A stretch of DNA of 64,000 nucleotides from Acidobacteriota bacterium (GTDB lineage Bacteria > Acidobacteriota > Aminicenantia > Aminicenantales > Saccharicenantaceae). The stretch lies in assembly GCA_029569255.1 (NCBI GenBank), contig JAKQUO010000019.1, positions 273,175 through 337,174 of the forward strand, read 5' to 3'. The first letter of the stretch is position 1. Each line of letters opens with the position of its first letter. The notes below the pieces were generated by a model that was given only the letters and a program-made list of their open reading frames with translations, was not told where the DNA came from and made no database searches. Shown here one piece after another: positions 37,342 through 46,591 of the stretch. Position numbers and translations under genes: made by a program.

Positions 37342-38222
37342 GGCCGCTCAAGGACGCCCTGGCCCGCCGGGCGATGGGCCTCACCGCGGCCCTGCCGGCC
37401 GCGCTCGTCGTCCTCATCGTCGCCGGCCTCTTCCTCCGCTCCCGGGCCATCGTCGCCGTCGAGCCCCTGTCGAAGCTCCTGTTCTCCTCGGCCTGGCAGC
37501 CCCTCCAGGGCAAGTTCGGGCTCCTCCCGTTCATCGCCGGGACCGTCTGGGTGACCGCGACCGCCCTCGCCCTGGCCCTGCCCGTGTCGATCCTCGCGGC
37601 CATCTATCTCTCGGAGTACGCCCCGGGCTGGGTCCGGAAGGCGGCCAAGCCGGTCGTCGACCTCCTGGCCGGGCTCCCCTCGGTCGTCTACGGCGTCTGG
37701 GGCGTCATCCTGGTCGTGCCGTTCGTCGGGAACGTCCTCGCCCCTCTGGCCGGGGCCGCGTCGTCGGGCTACAGCGTCCTCGCCGGCGGCATCGTCCTGG
37801 CCATCATGACCTTCCCGACGATCATCCACGTCACGCTCGAGGTCTTCGCCGCGGTGCCGCGCTCGCTCCGCGAGGCCTCCCTGTCGCTCGGGGCGACGAA
37901 ATGGGAGACGACGCGCCACGTCGTCCTGCGGAAAGGCGCCCAGGGCATCCTGGCCGCCTCCGTCCTCGGCTTCTCCCGCGCCTTCGGCGAGACCATGGCC
38001 GTGCTCATGGTCGTCGGCAACGTCCCGGCCGTGCCCCGCTCGCTCTTCGACGCCGGCTACCCGCTGCCCGCGCTCATCGCCAACAACTACGGCGAGATGA
38101 TGTCGGTCCCCCGCTACGACGCCGCGCTCATGGCGGCCGCCCTCGTCCTGACGCTGATCGTCCTGTTCTTCAACGTCCTGGCCCGGCGGACCCTCGTTCG
38201 GGCCGAGCGGAGGGGCCGATGA
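37338..38222 (+). CDS. pstC: Phosphate ABC transporter permease PstC
   Basis: A 294-residue permease with six membrane segments. Signatures: AIYLSEYAP, LLAGLPSVVYGVWGV, the ABC-contact loop EASLSLGATKWETTRHVVLRKG, and SRAFGETMAVLMVVGN. ATG 37338 overlaps the pstS stop (ATGA). Pairs with PstA to form the channel. Confidence 0.93.
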   Translation: MRPLKDALARRAMGLTAALPAALVVLIVAGLFLRSRAIVAVEPLSKLLFSSAWQPLQGKFGLLPFIAGTVWVTATALALALPVSILAAIYLSEYAPGWVRKAAKPVVDLLAGLPSVVYGVWGVILVVPFVGNVLAPLAGAASSGYSVLAGGIVLAIMTFPTIIHVTLEVFAAVPRSLREASLSLGATKWETTRHVVLRKGAQGILAASVLGFSRAFGETMAVLMVVGNVPAVPRSLFDAGYPLPALIANNYGEMMSVPRYDAALMAAALVLTLIVLFFNVLARRTLVRAERRGR

Positions 38223-39094
38223 ACGGGCCGGCCGGCCGCTCGCTCGGCCGCCGCAAGCGGGCCGACCTGTTCTTCCGCGCCCTGGCCGCGGCCTCGGCCG
38301 CGGCCGTCATCCTGGCGCTCCTGCTCATCCTCGGGACCATCCTCTGGAAGGCGGTCCCGGCCCTGAGCCTTTCGATGCTCACCCGGACGCCCAAGGGCGG
38401 CTTCTATCTCGGCCGGGAGGGCGGCATCCTCAACGCCATCGTCGGCTCGCTCGAGCTCGCCCTCGGGGCCACGGCCCTGGCCTTCCTCCTCAGCCTGCCC
38501 CTGGCCCTCTATCTCAATCTCTACAAGGACAGGAGCTCGAAGACCGCCGCCTGGACGCGCTTCTCCCTGGACGTCCTCTGGGGCGTGCCGTCGATCGTCT
38601 ACGGCGCCTTCGGCTTCATCGTCATGCTGGCCCTGGGCCTGCGGGCCTCGCTGCTCGCCGGGATCCTGACGGTCGCCCTGCTCGAGTTCCCGATCATGTG
38701 CCGGGCCATCGACGAGGTGCTGCGCCTCGTCCCCCGGGAGCTCCGCGAGGCCTCGGACTCGCTCGGGGCGACGCGTTTCGAGACGGCCTTCAGGGTCTTC
38801 ACCCGCCAGGCCGCGCCGGGCATCCTGACCGGCGTCCTCCTGGCCTTCGGCCGGGGCATCGGCGACGCCGCCTCGGTCCTGTTCACGGCCGGGTTCGCGG
38901 ACCGCGTCCCGGCCTCGCTCGGCGACCCCGCCGCGACCCTGCCGCTGGCCATCTTCTTCCAGCTGGGGACCCCGTTCCCCGAGGTCCAGCAGCGGGCCTA
39001 CGCCTCCGCGGCCGTCCTGACCCTGATCATCCTCCTCGTCAGCCTGGCCGGCCGGACGGCCGGCCGGAAGGCGGACCGGAACGTCGTCAAATAA
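38219..39094 (+). CDS. pstA: Phosphate ABC transporter permease PstA
   Basis: A 291-residue permease of the PstA type. Segments: LLLILGTILWKAVPALSLS, GGILNAIVGSLELALGATAL, VPSIVYGAFGFIVML, and the loop EASDSLGATRFETAFRVF, then GIGDAASVLFTAGF. ATG 38219 overlaps the pstC stop (ATGA). About six membrane segments. Confidence 0.93.
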   Translation: MNGPAGRSLGRRKRADLFFRALAAASAAAVILALLLILGTILWKAVPALSLSMLTRTPKGGFYLGREGGILNAIVGSLELALGATALAFLLSLPLALYLNLYKDRSSKTAAWTRFSLDVLWGVPSIVYGAFGFIVMLALGLRASLLAGILTVALLEFPIMCRAIDEVLRLVPRELREASDSLGATRFETAFRVFTRQAAPGILTGVLLAFGRGIGDAASVLFTAGFADRVPASLGDPAATLPLAIFFQLGTPFPEVQQRAYASAAVLTLIILLVSLAGRTAGRKADRNVVK

Positions 39095-39106
39095 AGGACC
39101 GACCCC

Positions 39107-39871
39107 ATGGCCAACGGCGAAGCGCCCATCCGAGTCCGGAACCTCAGCGTCTTCTACGGCGGCCTCCAGGTCCTCCGGGACGTCAGCCTCGACATCCCGG
39201 CCAAGAGGATCACGGTCATCGTCGGGCCCTCGGGCTGCGGCAAGACGACCCTGCTCAAGTCGCTGAACCGGCTCCTCGATGCGGCCGAGGGCGTCCGCGT
39301 CCGCGGCCAGGTCCTCGTCGACGGCGAGGACATCTACGCCCCCCGGACCGAGGTCACCCGGGTCCGGAAGAAGATGGGCCTGCTCTCGCAGAAGCCCCAG
39401 GTCCTGCCCATGTCGATCTACGAGAACGTCGCCTACGGGCCCCGGATCCACGGCCTCCGGTCGAGGAAAGACCTCGACGGCCGCGTCGAGCGCTACCTCC
39501 GGCTGGCCGGCCTCTGGGACGAGGTCCGGGACCGCCTCCGCGAACCGGCCTCGGCGCTCTCGGTCGGGCAGCAGCAGCGCCTCTGCCTGGCCCGCGGCCT
39601 GGCCGTCGAGCCGGAGATCATCCTCGGCGACGAACCCACCTCGGCCCTCGACCCCCCGTCGAGCCAGAACGTCGAGCGGCGGCTCATGGAGCTCAAGCGG
39701 GACTATACGGTGGTCGTCGTCACCCACATCCTGCGCCAGGCCCGCCGCATCGCCGACCACCTGGCCTTCCTCTTCCTCGGCGAGCTCGTCGAGCAAGGGC
39801 CCGCCGCCGAGGTCTTCGCCGGCCCCCGCGACCCGCGCACGCGGGCCTATCTCAGCGGCGAGATCAGCTGA
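39107..39871 (+). CDS. pstB: Phosphate ABC transporter ATP-binding protein
   Basis: A 254-residue PstB. Walker A GPSGCGKTTL with KSLNRL following (typical of PstB), Q-loop LLSQKPQVLPMSIYENV, signature LSVGQQQRLCLAR, Walker B IILGDEPTSALDP. Lies 12 bp after pstA. No phoU follows; the next gene is an Lrp-type regulator with its own promoter. Confidence 0.95.
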   Translation: MANGEAPIRVRNLSVFYGGLQVLRDVSLDIPAKRITVIVGPSGCGKTTLLKSLNRLLDAAEGVRVRGQVLVDGEDIYAPRTEVTRVRKKMGLLSQKPQVLPMSIYENVAYGPRIHGLRSRKDLDGRVERYLRLAGLWDEVRDRLREPASALSVGQQQRLCLARGLAVEPEIILGDEPTSALDPPSSQNVERRLMELKRDYTVVVVTHILRQARRIADHLAFLFLGELVEQGPAAEVFAGPRDPRTRAYLSGEIS

Positions 39872-39890
39872 TGCCCCGAAGCGATTTCGC

Positions 39891-39920
39891 TTGACATCGA
39901 GCTTTCGGACGGAATATTAT
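39891..39920 (+). promoter_or_regulatory. Strong promoter for a leaderless Lrp-type regulator gene
   Basis: -35 TTGACA (39891-39896), 18-bp spacer, -10 TATTAT (39915-39920). Transcription should start near 39927, only about four bases before the ATG at 39931, and no SD lies between: a probable leaderless mRNA. Confidence 0.65.
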
Positions 39921-39930
39921 TCCTCATAGA

Positions 39931-40557
39931 ATGATTTATGACGAATATGATAAGGGGATATTGCGGATCCTGTATGAGGACGGCAAGGTCTCGAACGCCG
40001 CCCTGGCCCGGAGGATCAGCCTCTCCCCGCCGGCCACCCTCGAGCGGGTCCGCAAGCTCCGGACGAACGGCGTCATCCGGGGGCAGAGAGCCGTCCTCGA
40101 CAAGACGAAGCTCGGCCGGGGCCTGACCTGCTTCCTCGCCCTGCAGATCAAGCACCTCCGCCGCCGGGAGGATTACCGGCGCGTCGAGGCGCAGCTCAAG
40201 CAGCTCGAGGAGATCGAGGAGATCTATTTCCTCACCGGCCGGATCGACTACCTCATCAAGGTCAACATCCGGGACATCGACGAGTTCCGGGAGTTCTTCA
40301 TGGCCAAGCTCTCGAAGGTCCCGATGATCGAGCGGGCCGAGACCTTCGTCGCGGTCTCCTCCGCCGTCAATCCGCGCTACGACCCGATCAATGTCGATAC
40401 GGCACGAGGGCCCTCGGAAGGACCCCGTCAAGGAGGTTGGATGAGGATAGGCGCGAAGACACGCTCACCAAGGGCGCGGCCGGCCGCGGCGCGGACCGGC
40501 CGCAGCGAACGGGGGAATGGCGCTTCGGACCACACGGAAGGGAGAAAGATCGAATGA
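39931..40557 (+). CDS. Lrp/AsnC-family regulator with an extra C-terminal tail
   Basis: A 208-residue protein whose first 155 residues are a normal Lrp/AsnC regulator: helix-turn-helix (DKGILRILYEDGKVSNAALARRISLSPPATLERVRKL, split over residues 6-45) and a RAM ligand-binding domain (IYFLTGRIDYLIKVNIRDIDEF). The last 50 residues are basic and low in complexity; this tail covers the 5' leader of the TonB receptor gene, and the stop overlaps its start as ATGA. The tail is probably not functional protein but may couple translation of the two genes. Amino acids are common effectors for the family; the real one is unknown. Confidence 0.88.
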   Translation: MIYDEYDKGILRILYEDGKVSNAALARRISLSPPATLERVRKLRTNGVIRGQRAVLDKTKLGRGLTCFLALQIKHLRRREDYRRVEAQLKQLEEIEEIYFLTGRIDYLIKVNIRDIDEFREFFMAKLSKVPMIERAETFVAVSSAVNPRYDPINVDTARGPSEGPRQGGWMRIGAKTRSPRARPAAARTGRSERGNGASDHTEGRKIE

Positions 40558-43500
40558 CAAAACGATTCCTCACACTCGTCTTCGTCTCGGCCTTCGTCAT
40601 CGCCGGGACGGCGTTCGCCCAGCTCACGCCGGCCGGGCGGATCAACGGCAGGGTCGCCGATCCGCAGGGGGGCCCCCTCCCCGGCGTGAGCGTCGAGGCC
40701 GTCAGCCCCAAGCTGATCGGCAAGGCCGCCGCGGTGACGGACGCCAACGGCGTCTACCGCCTGATGGCCCTGCCTTCCGGCGTCTACGACATCACCTTCT
40801 CGCTCCAGGGCTTCAAGACCCTGGTCCGCAAGGGCATCCAGCTCGAGCTGTCGCAGACCCTGAACCTGAACGTGACGCTCGAGACCGCGGCCATCGAGGA
40901 GCAGGTCACGGTCGTCGGCCAAGCCCCGCTGATCGACGTCAAGAGCACGGTCAAGGGCCAGGTCATGACCCGGGAGGTCTTCCTGTCCCTGCCCCGGGGC
41001 CGGTCGTTCGATTCGCTGATCAGCACCATCCCCGGCGTCCAGAAGGAGTCCAACACCGCCGGGATCTCCGTCGACGGCGCGACGGGGCCCGAGAACATGT
41101 TCTACGTCGACGGCGCGGACATCTCGGACTTCCACTACGGCGGCGACCCGCAGAACATCGTCCTCGAGCTCCTGGAAGAGGTCAAGGTCACCGCCTCGGG
41201 CTACAACGCGGAATTCGGCGGCTCGATGGGCGGCGTCGTCAACGTCATCACCCGGGCCGGCAGCAACGAGTTCCACGGCGACATCATGGGCTACTACGAG
41301 AACAACCGCCAGTACATGAGGGGGCCGTCCCGGACCTTCCTGCGGCGCGACCCCGCGCGCAGCGGCTACTGGTACGAGTACGTCAACTACGACGAGCTCT
41401 ATTTCAACGGCGGCAAGGACCGCGACCGCTACAACCGGTACGAGGGGGTCGTCAGCCTCGGCGGCTACATCGTCAAGGACAGGCTGTGGTTCTTCGGCTC
41501 GTTCAACCCCACCTTGAGCCAGACGGCCGCCTCGCGGGACTTCGACGCCCGGAGAGGGCCCTTCGCCACGTTCAAAACCAAGGACAACCAGTGGGGCGGG
41601 TCCCTCCGCGTCTCGGCCGCTCCCCTCTCCGGCCTCCGCCTGTCGGCGAGCTACATCAACAGCTTTTCGAGATACCGGGGGGCCATCCCCGGGATCCTCG
41701 GCGACAGCTCGGCGACCTACGATTGGGCGCGCGAAGGCTACGATTACCCCGACCAGAGCGCTTCCCTGACCGCCGATCTTTCGCTCGGGAACAACCTGCT
41801 CATCAGCTACCGCGGCGGCTGGCGCGAGCGGGACACGACCAACGAGCAGATCGCCCCCCCCGACGCCTCCTACTACTATTTCGGGACCTCGAACTCGTCC
41901 TTTTCCGGCGATCCGTTCTTCGCCGCGCACCCGACCCTGCTCCACAACTCCGGCTGGGCCAGCAACCCCCTCAACCAGACGACGCTCTACTACAAGCGGG
42001 GCAAGATCGGCAACAACCTCGACCTGACCTACTACCTGAACTGGGCCGGCGAGCACGCGCTCAAAGCCGGCGTCGGCTTCAACTACCTCTACGACAACCG
42101 CTTCACCGGCGCCCCGCACCCGTGCGTCTACATCTACTGGGGCCAGACCAACACGCAGCTCGATTTCCCCGTCGGCCCGGCCGCCGATCCATTGAGCCCC
42201 TATTACGGCGCCTACGGCTACTACTTCATCCGGGGCTCGTTCACGTCCGCCTACGGCAGCGTCTGGGACAGCTCCAGCAACAACCTGTCGGCCTACGTCC
42301 AGGATTCCTGGACCATCAACAACAAGCTGACCATCAATCTCGGGCTGCGCGCCGAGAGCCAGTACATGCCGGCCTTCACGGACGAATCGACCTGGCCCGG
42401 CTACGCGCCCAAGCCCATCAAGTTCAACATGTGGCAGTCGCTGGCCCCGCGGGTCGGCGTCGTCTACGACGTCTTCGGGGACTCCGGCCTGAAGGTCTTC
42501 GGCAGCTTCGGGATCTACTACGACATCATGAAGCTCTACCTGGGCCAGCTGACCTTCGGCGGCTCGAAGCGCGTCGAGGACATCTACGCCCTTCAGGACC
42601 CGGACTGGACCAAGATCGCCTCGAACGGCCTGCTCGACGACGCCGCCAACCAGAAAGCCGGCAACGCCTACGCCGGGTCCATGTACTACCTGCCGCCCTC
42701 TTTCGACCGGGTCGACCCCGACCTGAAGCCGACGGCCCAGCGGGAGATCTCCCTGGGCGTCGAGAAGAAGCTGGCGGAGGACCTGTCCCTGTCCGTCCGT
42801 CTCGTCAACAAGCACCTCCTCCGGACGATCGAGGACGTCGGCGTGTACAACACGGAAGTGAACCCGGACGGGAGCATCCGCGTTTACCAGGACTTCTGGG
42901 TCACCAACCCCGGCTACGGCGTCTCGCGGCCCATCTCCAAGGGCGGCGAGTTCATCGAGACCTGGACCGATCCCGGCCCCGACGGCCGGTTCGGCACGGC
43001 GGACGACGGCGCCACCTACGACCTCTGGCCTTGCCCCAAGCCCAGGCGCGAGTACTACGGCCTCAACGTCTCCTTCGAGAAGAGGTTCAGCAACAACTGG
43101 CAGGGCGGGGCCAACTGGACCTGGAGCCGCGTCTACGGGAACTACTCCGGCCTCGGCAGCTCCGATGAAGGCGGCCGGCTCGGCCCGGGCGTCGAGCAGG
43201 ATTACGACCGCTGGTTCATGGGCTACGACGCCTGGGGCCGCGAGCTCAACGGCCCTCTGCCCCAGGACCGGACCCACTATTTCAAGGCCTACGGCTCCTA
43301 TACCTTCCCCTTCGGGCTGACCGTGGGCGCGGTCGCCTACGGCCGGACCGGCTTCCCCATGACGACCAAGGTCCTGTTCAACTCCAAGTACTTCTATCCC
43401 GAGGGCCGCGGCGACATGGGCCGGATGCCGTTCACCTGGTGGGCCGATCTCTATCTGGACTATGCCCTCAAGATCGGGGGACGGTACAAGGCCTCCATCA

Positions 43501-43733
43501 ACCTCCAGGTCAACAACATCACCAACACGCGCACCCCGCAGAGCTACATCATGACCTACAACCGCAGCACCTACTCCGGGAATCCCTATTTCGTCAAGAT
43601 CCTGGCGGGCACGTACTTGGACAGCTACAAGGCCGACATCGGCTCTCTGGGCATCAAGCACCAGATGTACGGCCAGTGGGACAGCCTGTTCAGCACCTGG
43701 TCGTCCCGCCTCGGCTTCAAGTTCTCCTTCTGA
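40554..43733 (+). CDS. TonB-dependent outer-membrane receptor, second copy
   Basis: A 1059-residue receptor. Signal peptide (residues 1-22, AFAQ), carboxypeptidase regulatory-like domain (INGRVADPQGGPLPGVSVEA, LPSGVYDITFSLQGFKTLVR), plug with MFYVDGADISDFHYGG and GVVNVITRAG, and a long barrel ending LGFKFSF with terminal Phe. ATG 40554 was chosen for the signal peptide and the GGGAGAAAG upstream. Translation is linked to the Lrp gene by overlap, so the regulator may control it. It is about 130 residues larger than the first receptor and has no SusD or enzyme next to it; substrate unknown. Confidence 0.9.
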   Translation: MTKRFLTLVFVSAFVIAGTAFAQLTPAGRINGRVADPQGGPLPGVSVEAVSPKLIGKAAAVTDANGVYRLMALPSGVYDITFSLQGFKTLVRKGIQLELSQTLNLNVTLETAAIEEQVTVVGQAPLIDVKSTVKGQVMTREVFLSLPRGRSFDSLISTIPGVQKESNTAGISVDGATGPENMFYVDGADISDFHYGGDPQNIVLELLEEVKVTASGYNAEFGGSMGGVVNVITRAGSNEFHGDIMGYYENNRQYMRGPSRTFLRRDPARSGYWYEYVNYDELYFNGGKDRDRYNRYEGVVSLGGYIVKDRLWFFGSFNPTLSQTAASRDFDARRGPFATFKTKDNQWGGSLRVSAAPLSGLRLSASYINSFSRYRGAIPGILGDSSATYDWAREGYDYPDQSASLTADLSLGNNLLISYRGGWRERDTTNEQIAPPDASYYYFGTSNSSFSGDPFFAAHPTLLHNSGWASNPLNQTTLYYKRGKIGNNLDLTYYLNWAGEHALKAGVGFNYLYDNRFTGAPHPCVYIYWGQTNTQLDFPVGPAADPLSPYYGAYGYYFIRGSFTSAYGSVWDSSSNNLSAYVQDSWTINNKLTINLGLRAESQYMPAFTDESTWPGYAPKPIKFNMWQSLAPRVGVVYDVFGDSGLKVFGSFGIYYDIMKLYLGQLTFGGSKRVEDIYALQDPDWTKIASNGLLDDAANQKAGNAYAGSMYYLPPSFDRVDPDLKPTAQREISLGVEKKLAEDLSLSVRLVNKHLLRTIEDVGVYNTEVNPDGSIRVYQDFWVTNPGYGVSRPISKGGEFIETWTDPGPDGRFGTADDGATYDLWPCPKPRREYYGLNVSFEKRFSNNWQGGANWTWSRVYGNYSGLGSSDEGGRLGPGVEQDYDRWFMGYDAWGRELNGPLPQDRTHYFKAYGSYTFPFGLTVGAVAYGRTGFPMTTKVLFNSKYFYPEGRGDMGRMPFTWWADLYLDYALKIGGRYKASINLQVNNITNTRTPQSYIMTYNRSTYSGNPYFVKILAGTYLDSYKADIGSLGIKHQMYGQWDSLFSTWSSRLGFKFSF

Positions 43734-43764
43734 CCGGGGAGGACCGGCAGCGTTCGACACGGAG

Positions 43765-43803
43765 AGGGCCCGCCTCCCGCGGGGGGGCGGGCCCTCGTTT
43801 TCT
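43765..43803 (+). terminator. Rho-independent terminator of the TonB receptor gene
   Basis: AGGGCCCGCC (43765-43774) pairs perfectly with GGCGGGCCCT (43786-43795) over an 11-nt loop and is followed by CGTTTTCTT. Confidence 0.8.
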
Positions 43804-43840
43804 TGACCTCTTCCCGGGAATCCCATAGTCTGGAGGCGCC

Positions 43841-46057
43841 ATGGCCAGCCAGCGCCGCAAGGCCTCGCCGAAGCGCCGGTCCGGGGAGACCGGGCCGCCG
43901 CCGGCCGGGCCCGCCCGCCGGAGGCCGTCGCCCCTCCTCGTCATCGCCGCGGCCCTCGTCGTTCTCGGCCTGCTGGCCTTCGCCCTTCTCGTCCGGCCCG
44001 GGCGAGGCGGCATCGACCTCGCGGCCGCGGCCTCGCACAACGTCCTCCTCGTCACCCTCGACACGACCCGGGCCGACCGCTTGGGCTGTTACGGCTATCC
44101 GGCCGCGAGGACGCCGCGGCTCGACGCCCTCGCGGCCGGCGGCGTCCGCTTCGCCCGGGCCTACGCCCCGGCCCCGCTGACCCTGCCGTCCCACGCCTCG
44201 ATCATGTCCGGCCTCCAGCCGGTCGCCCACGGCGTCCGCAACAACGGCCACGACCTCCCGGCCGGGATCGGGACTCTGGCCACGATCCTGAAGGCCAAGG
44301 GCTTCGCCACGGCGGCCTTCGTCTCCTCGTTCTCGGTCGATTCCCGGTTCGGGCTCGACCGGGGCTTCGACGTCTACGACGACACCTTCGACGCCGACCA
44401 GCCGCTCAAGGGCGCCAACGCGGAGCGGCGGGCCGAGCGGACGTTCGCCCGGTTCTCGGCCTGGCTGGACGGCCTCGGCCCGAAGCGCTTCTTCGCCTGG
44501 GTCCACTATTACGACCCGCACCTGCCCTACGACCCGCCGCCGGCCTTCCGGCAGGGGCATCCCTACGACGGCGAGATCGCCTACATGGACCATTACGTCG
44601 GGGCCGTCGTGGACCTGCTCGAGGAGCGGGGCCTTCTCGCGAAGACCCTGATCGTCGCCGCGGGCGACCACGGCGAGGGCCTCGGCGACAAGGACGAGGA
44701 GGGCCACGGCGTCTTCCTCTACGAGGAAACCCTCCGCGTCCCGCTCATCCTCCACGACCGGGCCGTCTTCCGCCGGCCCGGGGTCGTCGACAGCGCGGTC
44801 CGGCTCGTTGACGTCGCTCCGACCGTCCTGGAGACGATCGGCCTCGGGCGCGAGGCCGCGGCCATGCAGGGGACGAGCCTCGTCCCCTGGGTGAGAGGCC
44901 GGAACGCCGGGGACCTCGACGCCCTGGTCGAGACGTTCTATCCCCGCGAGAACTTCGGCTGGTCGGAGCTCGTCGGACTGGTGTCCGGCCGCTGGAAGCT
45001 CATCCAGTCGCCCCGGCCCGAGCTGTTCGATCTCGCGGCCGACCCCGGCGAGAGGACGAACCTCTACGCCGAAGCCGCGGCCGAGGCCGAGGAGCTCGGG
45101 AAGAAGCTGGAGAGGGAGATCCTCCGGTCGGGCCCGGCCCCGGGCGCCGCGGCGGGGGCGTCCCCGGCCCGGGCCGGGGACAGGGAGCGGCTCCGGTCCC
45201 TGGGCTACGTCAACCTCGCCCCGGCCCGCCCGGGCGAGGCCGCGCCGGACCCGAAAGACAGGATCGGCCTGCTCCGGCTCGTCCAGAAGGCCCAGCGCCT
45301 CGAGTCCGAGGGGGACTTCGGCGCCGCCGAGCGGGCCCACCTCGAGGTCCTCGCGGAGCTCCCCGATTCCCCGGAGGCCTACGTCAACCTGGCCCTGGTC
45401 CAGGCCCGGCAGAAGGCCTTCGACCGGGCCGTCGCCACCCTGGCCCGCGGCGTCGCGAGGCTGCCCGATTCCGAGGCCCTGCAGGTGCGGCTGGGCCACA
45501 CCTATCTCGTCTCCGGCAGGCCGGGCGAGGCCTTGGCCGCGATGGACAAGGCGCTGGCCCTGAACCCCCGCAACATCGACGCCCTGACCGTGCGGGCCGG
45601 CATCCTCGACGCGTCGGGACGGAAGGAGGAGGCCCGTCAGGCCTACGAGCGGGCCCTCGAGGCCGAGCCCGAGAGCCGGTTCCTGCGGATGAGCCTGGCC
45701 GCGAACCTCGGCTCGACCGGCCGGTTCGAGGAGGCGGCCGCCGCCTACGAGGGCTTGATCGCCGACTTCCCGGACGAGCAGGGGTTCTACCAGTACGCCG
45801 GGATCGCCTATTCCTACCTCGGCCGCTACGACCAGGCCATCGCCCGGCTGCGCCAGGCGGTGGCCATCCGGCCGACGCCGACGGGCGTCTTCAACCTGGC
45901 CGTGGCCTACGGCAAGGGCGGCCGCCTCAAAGAGGCCGCCGAGACCTTCGCCCTCTACCTCCGGAACTCGGAGGGCGAGAAGGAGGAGGACGTCCGCCGG
46001 GCCCGGGCCGAGCTGGAGCGCCTGAAGAAGCTCCTCGGCGCCTCCCCGTCCCGCTGA
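43841..46057 (+). CDS. Membrane-anchored sulfatase/alkaline-phosphatase-fold protein fused to TPR repeats
   Basis: A 738-residue fusion. After a basic N-terminus comes one membrane helix (about residues 32-48), then a sulfatase-type domain (about 65-450): NVLLVTLDTTRADRLGCYGY (metal Asp ligands), the nucleophile loop LTLPSHASIMSG, HYYDPHLPYDPP and AAGDHGEGLGDKDEEGHG. The usual Cys/Ser of C-x-P-S-R, converted to formylglycine in sulfatases, is Thr114 and the Arg is His118, so it is more likely a phosphotransferase or phosphatase-like member. Residues about 480-730 form at least six TPR repeats (e.g. EAYVNLALVQARQKAFDRAV). This combination is common in Acidobacteriota-like genomes. Cell-surface or glycan modification is inference. 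Confidence 0.82.
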   Translation: MASQRRKASPKRRSGETGPPPAGPARRRPSPLLVIAAALVVLGLLAFALLVRPGRGGIDLAAAASHNVLLVTLDTTRADRLGCYGYPAARTPRLDALAAGGVRFARAYAPAPLTLPSHASIMSGLQPVAHGVRNNGHDLPAGIGTLATILKAKGFATAAFVSSFSVDSRFGLDRGFDVYDDTFDADQPLKGANAERRAERTFARFSAWLDGLGPKRFFAWVHYYDPHLPYDPPPAFRQGHPYDGEIAYMDHYVGAVVDLLEERGLLAKTLIVAAGDHGEGLGDKDEEGHGVFLYEETLRVPLILHDRAVFRRPGVVDSAVRLVDVAPTVLETIGLGREAAAMQGTSLVPWVRGRNAGDLDALVETFYPRENFGWSELVGLVSGRWKLIQSPRPELFDLAADPGERTNLYAEAAAEAEELGKKLEREILRSGPAPGAAAGASPARAGDRERLRSLGYVNLAPARPGEAAPDPKDRIGLLRLVQKAQRLESEGDFGAAERAHLEVLAELPDSPEAYVNLALVQARQKAFDRAVATLARGVARLPDSEALQVRLGHTYLVSGRPGEALAAMDKALALNPRNIDALTVRAGILDASGRKEEARQAYERALEAEPESRFLRMSLAANLGSTGRFEEAAAAYEGLIADFPDEQGFYQYAGIAYSYLGRYDQAIARLRQAVAIRPTPTGVFNLAVAYGKGGRLKEAAETFALYLRNSEGEKEEDVRRARAELERLKKLLGASPSR

Positions 46058-46060
46058 CTC

Positions 46061-46591
46061 TCAGCCGGCCCCGATCCGGCCGAGCCCGGCCTCGATCCTC
46101 CGCCGGAGCGCGGCGACCTCGGCGGGAGAGACGGCCCCGGTCCTCCCGCCTTTCCGCGTCCAACCGAAGACGACGCCGTTGCGGGCGTGCCGGTAGCGGA
46201 GGTCCACGCCGGGGTGTCCGAAAGCGAGGGCCAGCAGGGTTTCGGCGATCCGGGTCAAGGGCGGCCGGTCGACGTGGCTCAAGCGGAACCTGGCCGTGAT
46301 CCGGGCCCCCCGCCCCGGCGCCGATTCGAGGCGGATCCGCCCCCCGCTCTGGGCGGCGGTCTGGGCCAGGAGCGGCAGGCCGAGGCCGGTCCTCTTGCGG
46401 CCCGTCGTGAAGAAGGGATCGAAGGCCCGCCGCCGCTCCTCCCGCGTCATGCCCCGCCCGTTGTCGGTCACCCGGAGCGCCAGCAGGTCACGGGCGGAGT
46501 TCTCGTCGACGGCGATCGAGACCCGGGTCGCGCCGGCGGCGACCGCGTTCTCGACGATGTCGAGGATGTGGAGGGAGAGGTCTTCCATCAT
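46061..46591 (-). CDS. Histidine-kinase-type ATPase (HATPase_c) without phosphorylation domain
   Basis: A 176-residue stand-alone GHKL ATPase: N box LHILDIVENAVAAGATR, G1 VTDNGRGM, F-box DPFFTTGRKRTGLGLPLL, then RIRLESAPGRGARI. There is no dimerisation/His box, so it is not a normal sensor kinase. It overlaps the PHP gene by 4 bp and is the last gene of the hydrogenase block; similar small ATPases accompany sensory [FeFe]-hydrogenase genes in Thermotoga and Clostridia. A signalling role tied to H2 is inference. Confidence 0.82.
   Translation of the reverse strand: MMEDLSLHILDIVENAVAAGATRVSIAVDENSARDLLALRVTDNGRGMTREERRRAFDPFFTTGRKRTGLGLPLLAQTAAQSGGRIRLESAPGRGARITARFRLSHVDRPPLTRIAETLLALAFGHPGVDLRYRHARNGVVFGWTRKGGRTGAVSPAEVAALRRRIEAGLGRIGAG

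Noticed and set aside
40437-40553. Upstream start (40437) for the second TonB receptor
   Set aside because: It would put 39 charged residues before the signal peptide; ATG 40554 has an SD and begins the signal peptide.
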